NCBI GenBank assembly: GCA_045641505.1
Contig: JAZUHB010000124.1
Coordinates: 1 to 16,646 of the forward strand
Length of the DNA stretch: 16,646 nt
Direction: 5' to 3'
From: JAZQNF01 sp045641505
GTDB taxonomy: Bacteria; Bacillota; Clostridia; Lachnospirales; Bianqueaceae
Shown: positions 5,751 to 12,634 of the stretch, one piece after another
Numbering within the stretch: the first letter of the stretch is position 1
Layout of the letters: every line of letters begins with the position of its first letter
Notes under the pieces: generated by a model
Told to the model about the DNA's origin: nothing
The model's database searches: none
Seen by the model: the letters and a program-made list of their open reading frames with translations, nothing else
Position numbers and translations under genes: made by a program

Positions 5751-7604
5751 TCAACCGAGCGCCGGCTCGTCCGTAATCCGGACGCGGGGCTCGCGGACCG
5801 CGGTGAGCTCGACCGCGCGCAGCTCGTTCTCCTCGCGGAGAAGCGGGCCGGGGAGGTAGAGCGCGCGCTGCGGGCCCTCGGCGCGGTAGCGGCCCAGGAA
5901 GAAGCCGTTCACGAAGAGATAGCCGTCGGTGAGACCGTCCGGATGGATGAAGCAGTCGCGGCCGGGCTCCGCGGCGAAGCGGCCGGCGAGGACGAAGGGC
6001 GGCCGTCCCGCATGCGCAGGGGAAGCTTGTCCGCCGGGCTCGTCCGCCTTCTCGCAGGGGAGGGCGGCGAGGGTCTCCGGCGCGAGCGGAATGCACTCCC
6101 AGCCGAAGAGGCGCTGGCCGAAGCTCCGGACCGGGCCGGTGAGACCCTTCCGGTCCAGGAGGCCGGGGCCGTAGTTCACGTGGCCGAAGGATTCGGTGAC
6201 GAGCTCGAGCACCGAGACGGCGCCGGCCGGGATCTCCGCCAGCGGCAGGCCCTCGAAGGCGGGGTCCGCGCATTCGTTCCGGCGAAGCGTGCCGAGGAGA
6301 GCGCCGTCCAGGTAGACCTTCGCTTCGTCATGCAGGCCGTCGGCGAAGAGACGAGCGGCCTCGCGGGGGCCGCGGAGTTTCGTGCGGCAGAGCATCAGCC
6401 CGCCGGGAAGCCCCAGCTCCTCATAGCAGAGGGGCGCGGCGGAACGGTAGGACGGCGCGGTCCGCAGGAAGGCCGCGACATCCGCCGAGCGGTCGAGGAG
6501 TACCGTCCCCGGGCACTGAGCGGCCGCGGGCGAGTCGTCAGCCGCGGACGAAGCCGCCCCCTCCGGCGCGAGCAGCGCCTTTACGGCAAAATACGAAGGA
6601 GTGCAGCGGCCGCCCTCATCGACGAGGGCCGCGTAGTCGTAGCTCGTGACCGTGGGCTGAAAGCCGTCCGGCAGAGGATTGTCGTTCGCGCCGGCGAGGA
6701 GGCCGAAATTCGTCCCGCCCGCGAACATGTAGAAATTGAAGGAGTCGCCGCGCGCGAGGAAGCGGCGAAGGTCCGCCGCGATGCGCTCCGGCTCCTGCGC
6801 GGCGTGCGTGCCGCCCCAACGGTCGAACCAACCGTCCCAGTACTCGGCACAGAAGCGCGGGCCCGCGGGCTGGTAGGCCTCGAGCCGCGCGAAGTGCTCG
6901 TCCGGCCGCGAGCCGAAATTGACCGCGGCGAGGACAGGCGGCACATCGGCGGCGAGAACCGGCGGCGCGTCCTCCCCCCTGAGATTCCCCGCGGAGAGCG
7001 AGCTCAGCCAGGAGCTGTCGGCGGTGAAGAGCGGGACGTCCAGCCCGTTCTCGCGGATCATGGCGGCAAGCGCGGCAAGGTAATCCCGGTCATTTCCGTA
7101 GCTGCCGTACTCGTTTTCCAGCTGGCAGAGGAGAATGTTCCCGCCGCGGCTCACGCTTCGCTCCGCGAGGAGCGGGATGAGGACCCTGTAGTAGCGGGCG
7201 ACCTCCCCGAGGAAAACGGGGTCGGAGCTTCGGAGCGTGATCTTCCGGAGCTTCCGCGGGAGCGTGTCGCCCGGCTCGGTTAGGAGCCAGGCGGGCAGAC
7301 CGCCGCCGTCCGCCTCGGCGCAGATGTAGGGCGATGGGCGCACGATGGCCCAGAGGCCCAGCGACTTCGCCAGATCGAGGAAGCGGCCGACATCCAGGCC
7401 GCCGTCGAAGTCGAAGCAGCCGCGGGTCTTTTCGTGCAGATTCCAGCAGACGTAGGTCTCGACGGTGTTGAAGCCGCAGGCTTTGAGCTTGCGCAGCCGG
7501 TCCTCCCACTGCTCGGGCAGGAAGCGGAAATAGTGGAGGGCGGCGGAACGGATGACGAAGGGATCACCGTTCATCAGGAAGCCGGATGGACCGATTTCGA
7601 ACAT
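5751..7604 (-). CDS. GH35 beta-galactosidase, cytoplasmic
   Basis: A 617-residue glycoside hydrolase family 35 enzyme that removes terminal beta-galactose from oligosaccharides by a retaining mechanism. The TIM barrel starts at once: SAALHYFRFLPEQWEDRLRK (20-39), then ETYVCWNLHE (49-58). The acid/base Glu is E165 in QLENEYGSYG and the nucleophile is E254 in FCAEYWDGWFDRWGG. FYMFAGGTNFG (291-301) is also typical. The C-terminal ~250 residues form the jelly-roll accessory domains. There is no signal peptide, so imported substrates are likely. ATG at 7604 follows AAGGAG with good spacing; the longer open frame upstream is AT-rich promoter sequence and not coding. Residues 214-228 hold a small tandem repeat (PPVLAADV, PPVLAAV). 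It stands alone on the - strand with its own promoter. Confidence 0.95.
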   Translation of the reverse strand: MFEIGPSGFLMNGDPFVIRSAALHYFRFLPEQWEDRLRKLKACGFNTVETYVCWNLHEKTRGCFDFDGGLDVGRFLDLAKSLGLWAIVRPSPYICAEADGGGLPAWLLTEPGDTLPRKLRKITLRSSDPVFLGEVARYYRVLIPLLAERSVSRGGNILLCQLENEYGSYGNDRDYLAALAAMIRENGLDVPLFTADSSWLSSLSAGNLRGEDAPPVLAADVPPVLAAVNFGSRPDEHFARLEAYQPAGPRFCAEYWDGWFDRWGGTHAAQEPERIAADLRRFLARGDSFNFYMFAGGTNFGLLAGANDNPLPDGFQPTVTSYDYAALVDEGGRCTPSYFAVKALLAPEGAASSAADDSPAAAQCPGTVLLDRSADVAAFLRTAPSYRSAAPLCYEELGLPGGLMLCRTKLRGPREAARLFADGLHDEAKVYLDGALLGTLRRNECADPAFEGLPLAEIPAGAVSVLELVTESFGHVNYGPGLLDRKGLTGPVRSFGQRLFGWECIPLAPETLAALPCEKADEPGGQASPAHAGRPPFVLAGRFAAEPGRDCFIHPDGLTDGYLFVNGFFLGRYRAEGPQRALYLPGPLLREENELRAVELTAVREPRVRITDEPALG

Positions 7605-7647
7605 GGCAGACTCCTTGCGGGCGTCGCGGGGACGCGGAATTTTCTCT

Positions 7648-7675
7648 ATTATACCCGAAAAGCGCCCGGAAGAAA
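7648..7675 (-). promoter_or_regulatory. Promoter of the GH35 gene
   Basis: A perfect -10 TATAAT is found on the - strand (7648-7653), about 44 bases upstream of the start codon. The -35 region is poor (TTTCTT-like with a 16-base spacer at about 7670-7675), which suggests dependence on an activator or another regulator. Confidence 0.45.
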
Positions 7676-7680
7676 GCACT

Positions 7681-7708
7681 TTGCAGGATTTGTTTTTTGT
7701 GATATAAA
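7681..7708 (+). promoter_or_regulatory. Promoter of the MBL-azlCD operon
   Basis: TTGCAG (7681-7686), a 16-base spacer and TATAAA (7703-7708) lie 45 bases before the ATG of the MBL hydrolase gene. The ribosome binding site GGAGGAGG lies just after a short CGGGC/GCCCG hairpin (about 7727-7740). This 148-base gap holds two divergent promoters and no gene. Confidence 0.5.
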
Positions 7709-7752
7709 GAAAGTTAATTATCGAAGCGGGCGGAAGCCCGGAGGAGGACCCG

Positions 7753-8646
7753 ATGTACGAAACGATCCGGCTCACGGAGCATGATTATTATGTGGACTGT
7801 CCCGCGAAAATCGGTCTGGTGCAGACCGGCCCGGGGGAGGCCGTGCTGATCGACAGCGGCAGCGACAAGGACGCCGCGAAGAAGGTCTGGCGGATCCTGG
7901 GTGAGCTGGGTCTCAGCCTGCGGGCGATCTACGCCACTCACTCCCACGCGGACCACATCGGCGGCTGCCGCTTCCTGCAGGAAAAGAGCGGCTGCCCCGT
8001 CTACGCGCGCGGGCTGGAGCGCTGCTTCACCGAGGCGCCGGTCCTGGAGCCGCTGGGGCTCTTCGGCGGCGCGCCGCTTCCGGAGCTCCGCGGTAAGTTC
8101 CTGATGGCGCAGCCGTCCGACGTGCTGCCCCTGACCGAGGATACGCTGCCGGAGGGCTGGACCCTCCTGCCCCTGCCCGGCCACAGCTTCGACATGGCCG
8201 GCTTCCTCACGCCGGACGGGACGGCCTACGTGGCCGACGCGGTCTCGTCGCCGGAGACGCTGGCGAAATACGGAATCGGCTATCTCTGGGATCCCGCGGC
8301 CTCGCTGGAAACGCTGGAGATGCTCGGCGCTCTCCGGGCCGCGCGCTTCGTGCCGGCCCACGCGGCGGTCTGCGAGAACATCGCGTCCCTGTGCGAGCTG
8401 AACGCGGCCGCAATCCGGGATGTGCGCGCGCGGGTCACGGCGCTCCTCCGGACGCCGCTTGGCTTCGAGGAGCTCCTCGCGCGCGTCTTCGAGTCCTACG
8501 GGCTCACGATGAACCTGACGCAGTACGCGCTGATCGGCAGCACCCTGCGGAACTACCTGACCGACCTCCGCGGGCGGGGCGAGGTCGCCTGCGAGATCAC
8601 CGAAAACCGGCTGCTTTGGAAAGCCGTGACGCCGGATGAAGACTGA
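7753..8646 (+). CDS. MBL-fold metallo-hydrolase
   Basis: A 297-residue metallo-beta-lactamase-fold hydrolase. The metal-binding set is complete: HSHADH at 63-68 (H63, H65, D67, H68), H144 in PLPGHS, D162 in VADAVS and H203 in VPAHA, consistent with a two-metal site. The N-terminal half is the MBL sandwich. The C-terminal ~80 residues (from about 215) are helical and end with a winged-helix-like stretch (YALIGSTLRNYLTDL, then a short strand pair), as in many MBL proteins annotated only as hydrolases. Substrates in this superfamily include thioesters such as glyoxalase II products, phosphodiesters and lactones; the sequence does not decide. The stop overlaps the azlC start by 11 bases, so it is translationally coupled to the exporter genes. 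Confidence 0.88.
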   Translation: MYETIRLTEHDYYVDCPAKIGLVQTGPGEAVLIDSGSDKDAAKKVWRILGELGLSLRAIYATHSHADHIGGCRFLQEKSGCPVYARGLERCFTEAPVLEPLGLFGGAPLPELRGKFLMAQPSDVLPLTEDTLPEGWTLLPLPGHSFDMAGFLTPDGTAYVADAVSSPETLAKYGIGYLWDPAASLETLEMLGALRAARFVPAHAAVCENIASLCELNAAAIRDVRARVTALLRTPLGFEELLARVFESYGLTMNLTQYALIGSTLRNYLTDLRGRGEVACEITENRLLWKAVTPDED

Positions 8647-9346
8647 ACGGAAAACTAATCCGGAGTTACGCCGGGCGCTCCGGGACACGGTGCCGGTCAT
8701 TGCCGGCTATCTGGTGCTCGGGACAGGCTTTGGGATCATCATGCAGTCGAGCGGGCTGGGACTGCTGCCGGCGTTTCTGATGAGCCTCTTCATCTACGCG
8801 GGCTCGATGCAGTACGCGGCGGTCGGGCTGCTCACGGGCGGCGCGTCGCTGCTTACGGTCGCCCTCACGACGCTCGCGGTGAATGCGCGGCATCTGTTCT
8901 ACGGCGTCTCGATGGTCGGCCGCTACCGTGAGGGGGAGGCGAAAGACGGTGTTCCCGGAAGGCTCCGGCGCGCTTACATGATCTTCGCGCTCACGGACGA
9001 GACCTACTCGCTGGTCTGCCGCGAGGACGCGGGCGAAAGCTACTGCTTCTACGTGTCGCTGCTGGACCACGGCTACTGGCTCGCGGGGACCATGCTCGGC
9101 GCGCTCCTCGGACGGGTGCTGCCCTTCGACACCCGCGGCGTGGACTTCGCGCTGACCGCGCTCTTCCTGACGGTCTTCACCGATCAGTGGATGAAGGAAA
9201 AGCGGCATTATCCCGCGCTCGCGGGGCTGATCCTTACGGCGGCGAGCCTGCTTCTCTTCGGACGGGAAAGCTTTTTGCTGCCTGCGATGGGACTGATTGC
9301 ACTGGCGCTTCTCCCTGCACTTGGAAAGGAGGAGAAGCATGACTGA
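8636..9346 (+). CDS. azlC: AzlC-family branched-chain amino acid exporter, large subunit
   Basis: A 236-residue membrane protein. The N-terminal part matches AzlC: TVPVIAGYLVLGTGFGIIM (18-36), then FIYAGSMQYAAVGLL, and TLAVNARHLFYGVSM, the family's best-conserved block. AzlC with AzlD forms an exporter; the Bacillus subtilis and E. coli (YgaZH) pairs act on branched-chain amino acids or their analogues. It begins inside the last 11 bases of the MBL hydrolase gene. Its stop lies 8 bases inside azlD, so the three genes are one translationally coupled operon. The start ATG at 8636 gives the expected short cytoplasmic N-terminus. The substrate for this pair is inferred from the family only. Confidence 0.93.
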   Translation: MKTERKTNPELRRALRDTVPVIAGYLVLGTGFGIIMQSSGLGLLPAFLMSLFIYAGSMQYAAVGLLTGGASLLTVALTTLAVNARHLFYGVSMVGRYREGEAKDGVPGRLRRAYMIFALTDETYSLVCREDAGESYCFYVSLLDHGYWLAGTMLGALLGRVLPFDTRGVDFALTALFLTVFTDQWMKEKRHYPALAGLILTAASLLLFGRESFLLPAMGLIALALLPALGKEEKHD

Positions 9347-9668
9347 CGTGAAGATTTACGCGGCGATCGCCGTCTCGGCGCTGGTCACGGCGGCCCTCCG
9401 CTTCCTGCCGTTTTTGCTCTTCGGGGATCGCCCGATCCCGCGCTGGCTGGATAAGCTCGGCCGGCTCCTGCCCTATGCCGTGATGGGCATGCTGGTCGTC
9501 TACTGCCTGAAGGACGTTTCCTTCGCGGCCCCCGCCGGCTGGCTGCCGGCGCTCATCGCCTCGGCGGTCACGGTCGGGAGCTACGTCTGGAAAAAGAACA
9601 CGCTCGCCAGCATCCTCGCGGGCACGGCCTGCTACATGATTCTCGTGCAGGCGGTCTTCCCGCTGTGA
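9339..9668 (+). CDS. azlD: AzlD-family exporter small subunit
   Basis: A 109-residue protein with about four membrane segments, the normal AzlD size. It contains the family pattern ALRFLPFLLFGDRPIPRWLD (19-38) and LLPYAVMGMLVVYCLKDV (43-60). ATG at 9339 is chosen because AAAGGAGGAGAAGC precedes it directly and it gives the normal N-terminus. A longer frame starting at 9297 is just azlC sequence read in another frame. It overlaps azlC by 8 bases and ends just before a bidirectional terminator. Confidence 0.93.
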   Translation: MTDVKIYAAIAVSALVTAALRFLPFLLFGDRPIPRWLDKLGRLLPYAVMGMLVVYCLKDVSFAAPAGWLPALIASAVTVGSYVWKKNTLASILAGTACYMILVQAVFPL

Positions 9669-9683
9669 ACGGTTTTACGCATG

Positions 9684-9712
9684 AAAAAAGGAATCCCGCG
9701 GGATTCCTTTTT
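9684..9712. terminator. Bidirectional intrinsic terminator
   Basis: A6 followed by the stem GGAATCCC/GGGATTCC (9690-9697 with 9700-9707) and T5. It serves the convergent azlCD operon (+) and the rubrerythrin/flavin reductase operon (-), whose last stop codon is at 9716-9718. Confidence 0.92.
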
Positions 9713-9715
9713 GTG

Positions 9716-10318
9716 TTACTGCAGTTTTTCGAAGGCTTCGGCGCCGTGTTTGCAGGTCGGGCAGATGTAGTCATCGGGGAGCTCGTCGCCCTCGTACACA
9801 TAGCCGCAGACCTTGCAGACCCAGCCCTTCCGGGCTTCGGGCTTCGGCTTGACGTTCTGCTGGTAGTAATTGTAGGTCATCGTTTCCGCCTTGGAAAGGA
9901 CGCGCGCCTCGGTGACTTCGCAGAGGAACATGAGGTGGCTTCCGAGGTCCACGGTTTTGTCCACGCGGAGGGAGAGGCAGGCGTTCGCGTATTTCGGCAG
10001 GCAGATCAGGCCGTTGGCCGTGCGCGGGGCGGAGAAGGCGCTCTCGCCGAACTTGTCGGCGGAGCGGCCGCTCTGGAAGCCGAACTGCTGAAAGACGGAG
10101 AAGGGTGCCTCCGTGCTCAGGCAGTTCACGTTGAGAAGCCCGGTTTTTTCGATGACCTCGCAGGTATAGTTCGCCTTGTTCAGGCAAACGGAGACGCGAA
10201 GCGGGTTGTCGGCGACCTGCGCCACCGCGTTCACGATGCAGCCGCTGTCGCGGCGGCCGTCATGGACGCTGATCACATAGAGGCCGTAACCGATGCGGAA
10301 GAGGGCGGTCTTGTCGAT
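9716..10318 (-). CDS. Flavin reductase-rubredoxin fusion (Hrb-like), no canonical start
   Basis: About 200 residues. Residues 1-150 are a flavin reductase-like FMN-binding barrel of the flavoredoxin type (YGLYVISV, then SGCIVNAVAQVADNP and NCLSTEAPFSVFQQFGFQSG). Residues 165-198 are a rubredoxin (GWVCKVCGYVYEG and YICPTCKHG). This matches the architecture of high-molecular-weight rubredoxin, which passes electrons from NAD(P)H to flavodiiron proteins or rubrerythrin. The frame has no ATG, GTG or TTG at its conserved beginning. The first GTG (10276) would remove the conserved N-terminal strand, and the codon at the expected Met position (10316-10318) is ATC. The frame stays open upstream, in the -1 frame, into the rubrerythrin gene. 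The 5' coordinate given is the ATC codon and marks where family homology begins, not a proven start. Confidence 0.85.
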   Translation of the reverse strand: MDKTALFRIGYGLYVISVHDGRRDSGCIVNAVAQVADNPLRVSVCLNKANYTCEVIEKTGLLNVNCLSTEAPFSVFQQFGFQSGRSADKFGESAFSAPRTANGLICLPKYANACLSLRVDKTVDLGSHLMFLCEVTEARVLSKAETMTYNYYQQNVKPKPEARKGWVCKVCGYVYEGDELPDDYICPTCKHGAEAFEKLQ

Positions 10319-10347
10319 GCCCGCATTTTCCGCCTTCGCGTCAGCTG

Positions 10348-10932
10348 TTAAAAAAAACGCTTCAGCATGCCCTCCAGAGCTCTGCCGTGACGGGCTTCGT
10401 CGCGGGCCATCTCATGGACGGTGTCATGGATCTCGTCGAGACCGTTCTTCTTGGCGCAGAGGGCCAGGTCGAACTTGCCCTTGGTGGCGCCGTACTCGCA
10501 GGCCACACGCCAGGCCAGGTTGTCCTTGGTGGTCGCCTTCATGTTGGGCTCCAGGTCCTCGCCCAGAAGCTCCGCGAACTTGGAAGCGTGCTCGGCTTCC
10601 TCATAGGCCGCCTTCTCCCAGTACAGGCCGATCTCGGGATAACCCTCGCGATGGGCGATGCGGGCCATGCAGAGGTACATACCGACCTCAGAGCACTCGC
10701 CCTGGAAGTTGGCCATAAGCTGCTCGAAGATGTACTTTTTGTCTTCCGCGCTGATGTTGGGATTGTTCTTGACGGTTTTGGCATAGACGCCGTAGACGTG
10801 CTCCGCAGCGAGAGCCTCATTTTCCTTCATCTCGGTGAAGGACTTGCCGGGAACCTTGCAGACGGGGCATTCTTCGGGAGGATTCTCTCCCTCATACACG
10901 TAACCGCAGACAGGGCAAACCCATTTCTTCAT
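10348..10932 (-). CDS. rbr: Reverse rubrerythrin
   Basis: A 194-residue rubrerythrin with the domains in reversed order: rubredoxin first (CPVCGYVYEG at 6-15, CPVC at 22-25), then the four-helix diiron domain (about 35-194). Diiron ligands include E79 in FQGECSE, E112-x-x-H115 in EEAEH, and E179-x-x-H182 in DEARH. It reduces hydrogen peroxide, and indirectly oxygen, to water in the cytoplasm of anaerobes, taking electrons through rubredoxin-type carriers. ATG 10932 follows GGAGGTTTTATC. The C-terminus (...GMLKRFF) is at the normal place for the family. The last two Phe codons and the stop form U UUU UUU UAA, a possible -1 slippery site leading into the flavin reductase frame. Confidence 0.96.
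   Translation of the reverse strand: MKKWVCPVCGYVYEGENPPEECPVCKVPGKSFTEMKENEALAAEHVYGVYAKTVKNNPNISAEDKKYIFEQLMANFQGECSEVGMYLCMARIAHREGYPEIGLYWEKAAYEEAEHASKFAELLGEDLEPNMKATTKDNLAWRVACEYGATKGKFDLALCAKKNGLDEIHDTVHEMARDEARHGRALEGMLKRFF
10350..10375 (-). promoter_or_regulatory. Candidate -1 frameshift/slippage signal
   Basis: Read on the - strand: GGAGGG (10370-10375), 12 bases, then T8 (10350-10357) containing the in-frame heptamer T-TTT-TTT, with the rubrerythrin stop TAA directly after it. SD-like sequences about 10-14 bases upstream of slippery heptamers stimulate -1 frameshifting in bacteria (the dnaX type). A -1 slip continues in the open frame of the flavin reductase. No strong downstream hairpin is evident. 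Confidence 0.45.
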
Positions 10933-10989
10933 GATAAAACCTCCGTAAAAATGATTTATAAAACTGACCCATAGGGCAGGCAGTTTCCG

Positions 10990-11370
10990 TTATTTAGCCC
11001 GGCAGTCCGGGCAGAGACCGCGGATGAGAAGCGCGAGGCTGTGCACCTCGTAGTCCGATTTCCCGACCGTTTCCGCCAGAATCCGGTCCAGCTCGGGGTC
11101 GAAGAGATCCGTGATTTTTCCGCAGCGGGAGCAGCAGATATGATAGTGATGGGGCAGGGTGTGGTCGAAGCGGTCCGCGCCGTCCGCGACGGGGACCCGC
11201 AGGATCTCGCCCTTGTCCGCCATGCGGTTCAGAATTCGGTAGACAGTGGCCTTGCTCAACCGCGGGTTCATCATCCGGGCGCGGGCAAAGACCTCGTCGG
11301 CGGAGGGATGATTGCCCAGCTCGACGAGCGCCCGGTAGACCTGCTCTTTCTGAATCGTCTGTCTTTCCAT
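10990..11370 (-). CDS. perR: PerR-like Fur-family peroxide-sensing repressor
   Basis: A 126-residue Fur-family regulator. The winged helix contains LSKATVYRILNRMADKGEI (38-56), the DNA-reading helix. The regulatory metal ligands of PerR all have counterparts: H21 (NHPSADEVF), D69 (RFD), H75 and H77 (HHYH), and D88 (KITD). The structural zinc site is C80-x-x-C83 with C120-x-x-C123. Peroxide oxidises the His ligands in PerR and releases the repressor. Conservation of the Asp at position 69 favours PerR over Fur. The N-terminus is shorter than in Bacillus PerR, as in several clostridial members. It lies 57 bases upstream of the rubrerythrin gene with no terminator between, so it probably controls its own operon. 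Confidence 0.85.
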   Translation of the reverse strand: MERQTIQKEQVYRALVELGNHPSADEVFARARMMNPRLSKATVYRILNRMADKGEILRVPVADGADRFDHTLPHHYHICCSRCGKITDLFDPELDRILAETVGKSDYEVHSLALLIRGLCPDCRAK

Positions 11371-11390
11371 GGCTGCTTCCTTAATAAGAA

Positions 11391-11412
11391 TAATTCCTAA
11401 TTAAGATTATAT
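11391..11412 (-). promoter_or_regulatory. Possible PerR-box-like operator at the perR promoter
   Basis: On the - strand, ATATAATCTTAATTA overlaps the -10 hexamer and agrees at about 10 of 14 positions with the 7-1-7 PerR box TTATAATNATTATAA (left half 6/7, right half 4/7). The match is weak in an AT-rich stretch, so it could be chance. Its location between promoter and start codon is what one expects for autoregulation. Confidence 0.3.
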
Positions 11413-11433
11413 ACTATTTTGAAGGTTTTGCAA
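11406..11433 (-). promoter_or_regulatory. Promoter of the perR-rbr-flavin reductase operon
   Basis: On the - strand, TTGCAA (11428-11433), a 16-base spacer and a perfect TATAAT (11406-11411) precede the PerR start codon by about 36 bases. The whole promoter lies inside the last codons of the upstream STAS-kinase gene, whose TAA stop is part of the -10 element. Confidence 0.6.
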
Positions 11434-12603
11434 GTCTTTTCCCAGCTCGACCGAATCGAGTTCTCCGAGGAGCGCCCGAAGCTCCGCGAGATAGAGGGCA
11501 AGCCTTGCTTCGTCGCGCTCCGCCTCCTGCGCGAAGGTCCGGTACAGGAAGGTGTAGCAGACGAGGCGGGCCTTCTTCTCGGCCGGCTCGGGGTCGGCGC
11601 CCTCGCCGAGATAGAGGGCGAGGGTCCGGCGCCACAGCCGGGACGTGGTCTCGTAGGGCAGGCCGAAGAAGTCCATCGCGTTCTGCGGGTCGTTCTCGCT
11701 GTAGCCGAGATAGGCGGCGTAGAGGTTCGCGAGCTCGAAGACCGGGTCGCCGTGCGCGAGGGTCTCCATGTCGATCAGGCGAAGCTCCCCGTTTTCGAGC
11801 ATCAGATTTTTTACGTGCAGGTCGCCGTGCAGGAGCGTGGGAGAATCCGGAAGCGCCTCGAAGAGCGCGCGGAGCTTGCCGGCCTCTGCGGCGGGGAGGA
11901 CGGAGCGCAGATACTCCGCCGCGCGGAGCGCCTCCTCGCGGGCGGAGGGGAAATCGCCCGCTATCCCGCGGAGCGAATGGATCTTCCGCATCAGGTCCGC
12001 GGAGAGCGGGACCAGCCGGTCCTCGGCGGAGGGATCCTCCCTCAGGATCTCGGCAAAGGAGCGGGCCCGCAGCAGCTCGAAAACGGAGCCGTAGCGCTCG
12101 CCGACGCGGACGGTGTCGAAGGAGATCGCGGTCGGGATGCCCAGCAGGAAGGCTTTCTTCGCCAGCTCCTTCTCCCGGCGGATCGAGGGCAGCGCGTCCG
12201 GATCCCGGTAGACCTTCACGACGGTCTCGTCATCCAGACGGTAGACGAAGCCGCTCGCGCCCTCGCCGATGAGCGGAAGCCCGGTGATGTCGAGCTCGCG
12301 GAAGGCCCGCTCGACCCGCATCAGCTCCGTGAAGCCGGTCATTTCGAGGGTGCGGTAGATCTCGGAGGAGACGTTTTCGACCGAGAAGAAGGCCTCGCTC
12401 TTGCAGAGCCGGAGGATCAGCCGAAGCCCCGCGCTGGAAACGTAGAGGAGCCCGCCGAGGTCCAGGACGAGCCGTTCGTGCGGCGTTTCGGCGGTCAGGG
12501 CGAACAGTCCGCTCTCGATCGCGGCCGCCGCGGCCGTATCCAGCTCGCCGCTGAGAAAGAGCCTAAGCTCGCCTTCGGAAAGACGGGAAGAAAAATCGTA
12601 CAT
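11407..12603 (-). CDS. STAS domain / aminoglycoside-phosphotransferase-like kinase fusion
   Basis: A 398-residue fusion. Residues 1 to ~103 form a STAS (anti-sigma factor antagonist-like) domain, with the phosphorylation-loop pattern LDLGGLLYVSSAGLRLIL (47-64), where S56 or S57 fits the SpoIIAA phospho-Ser site. Residues ~108-398 form an APH/choline kinase-like fold: glycine loop IGEGASGFV (112-120), lysine K130 in VVKVY, catalytic HGDLHVKN (259-266) with D261, and metal-binding D278 in LIDMET. Clostridial APH-like proteins of the TIGR02172 type look like this kinase half. The pairing suggests a kinase controlled by, or acting on, a partner-switching domain. ATG 12603 follows AGAAAGG; the longer open frame upstream runs through the promoter. 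It is transcribed away from the hydrogenase genes. Confidence 0.85.
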   Translation of the reverse strand: MYDFSSRLSEGELRLFLSGELDTAAAAAIESGLFALTAETPHERLVLDLGGLLYVSSAGLRLILRLCKSEAFFSVENVSSEIYRTLEMTGFTELMRVERAFRELDITGLPLIGEGASGFVYRLDDETVVKVYRDPDALPSIRREKELAKKAFLLGIPTAISFDTVRVGERYGSVFELLRARSFAEILREDPSAEDRLVPLSADLMRKIHSLRGIAGDFPSAREEALRAAEYLRSVLPAAEAGKLRALFEALPDSPTLLHGDLHVKNLMLENGELRLIDMETLAHGDPVFELANLYAAYLGYSENDPQNAMDFFGLPYETTSRLWRRTLALYLGEGADPEPAEKKARLVCYTFLYRTFAQEAERDEARLALYLAELRALLGELDSVELGKDLQNLQNSI

Positions 12604-12634
12604 AGCTGTCTGCCTTTCTTTCTTGTTTGCTTCC

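Noticed and set aside
7605..7775. N-terminal extension of the GH35 gene to 7775
   Set aside because: The extra 57 codons run through an AT-rich interval holding two divergent promoters and the start of the MBL gene. ATG 7604 has an AAGGAG site and gives the normal GH35 N-terminus.
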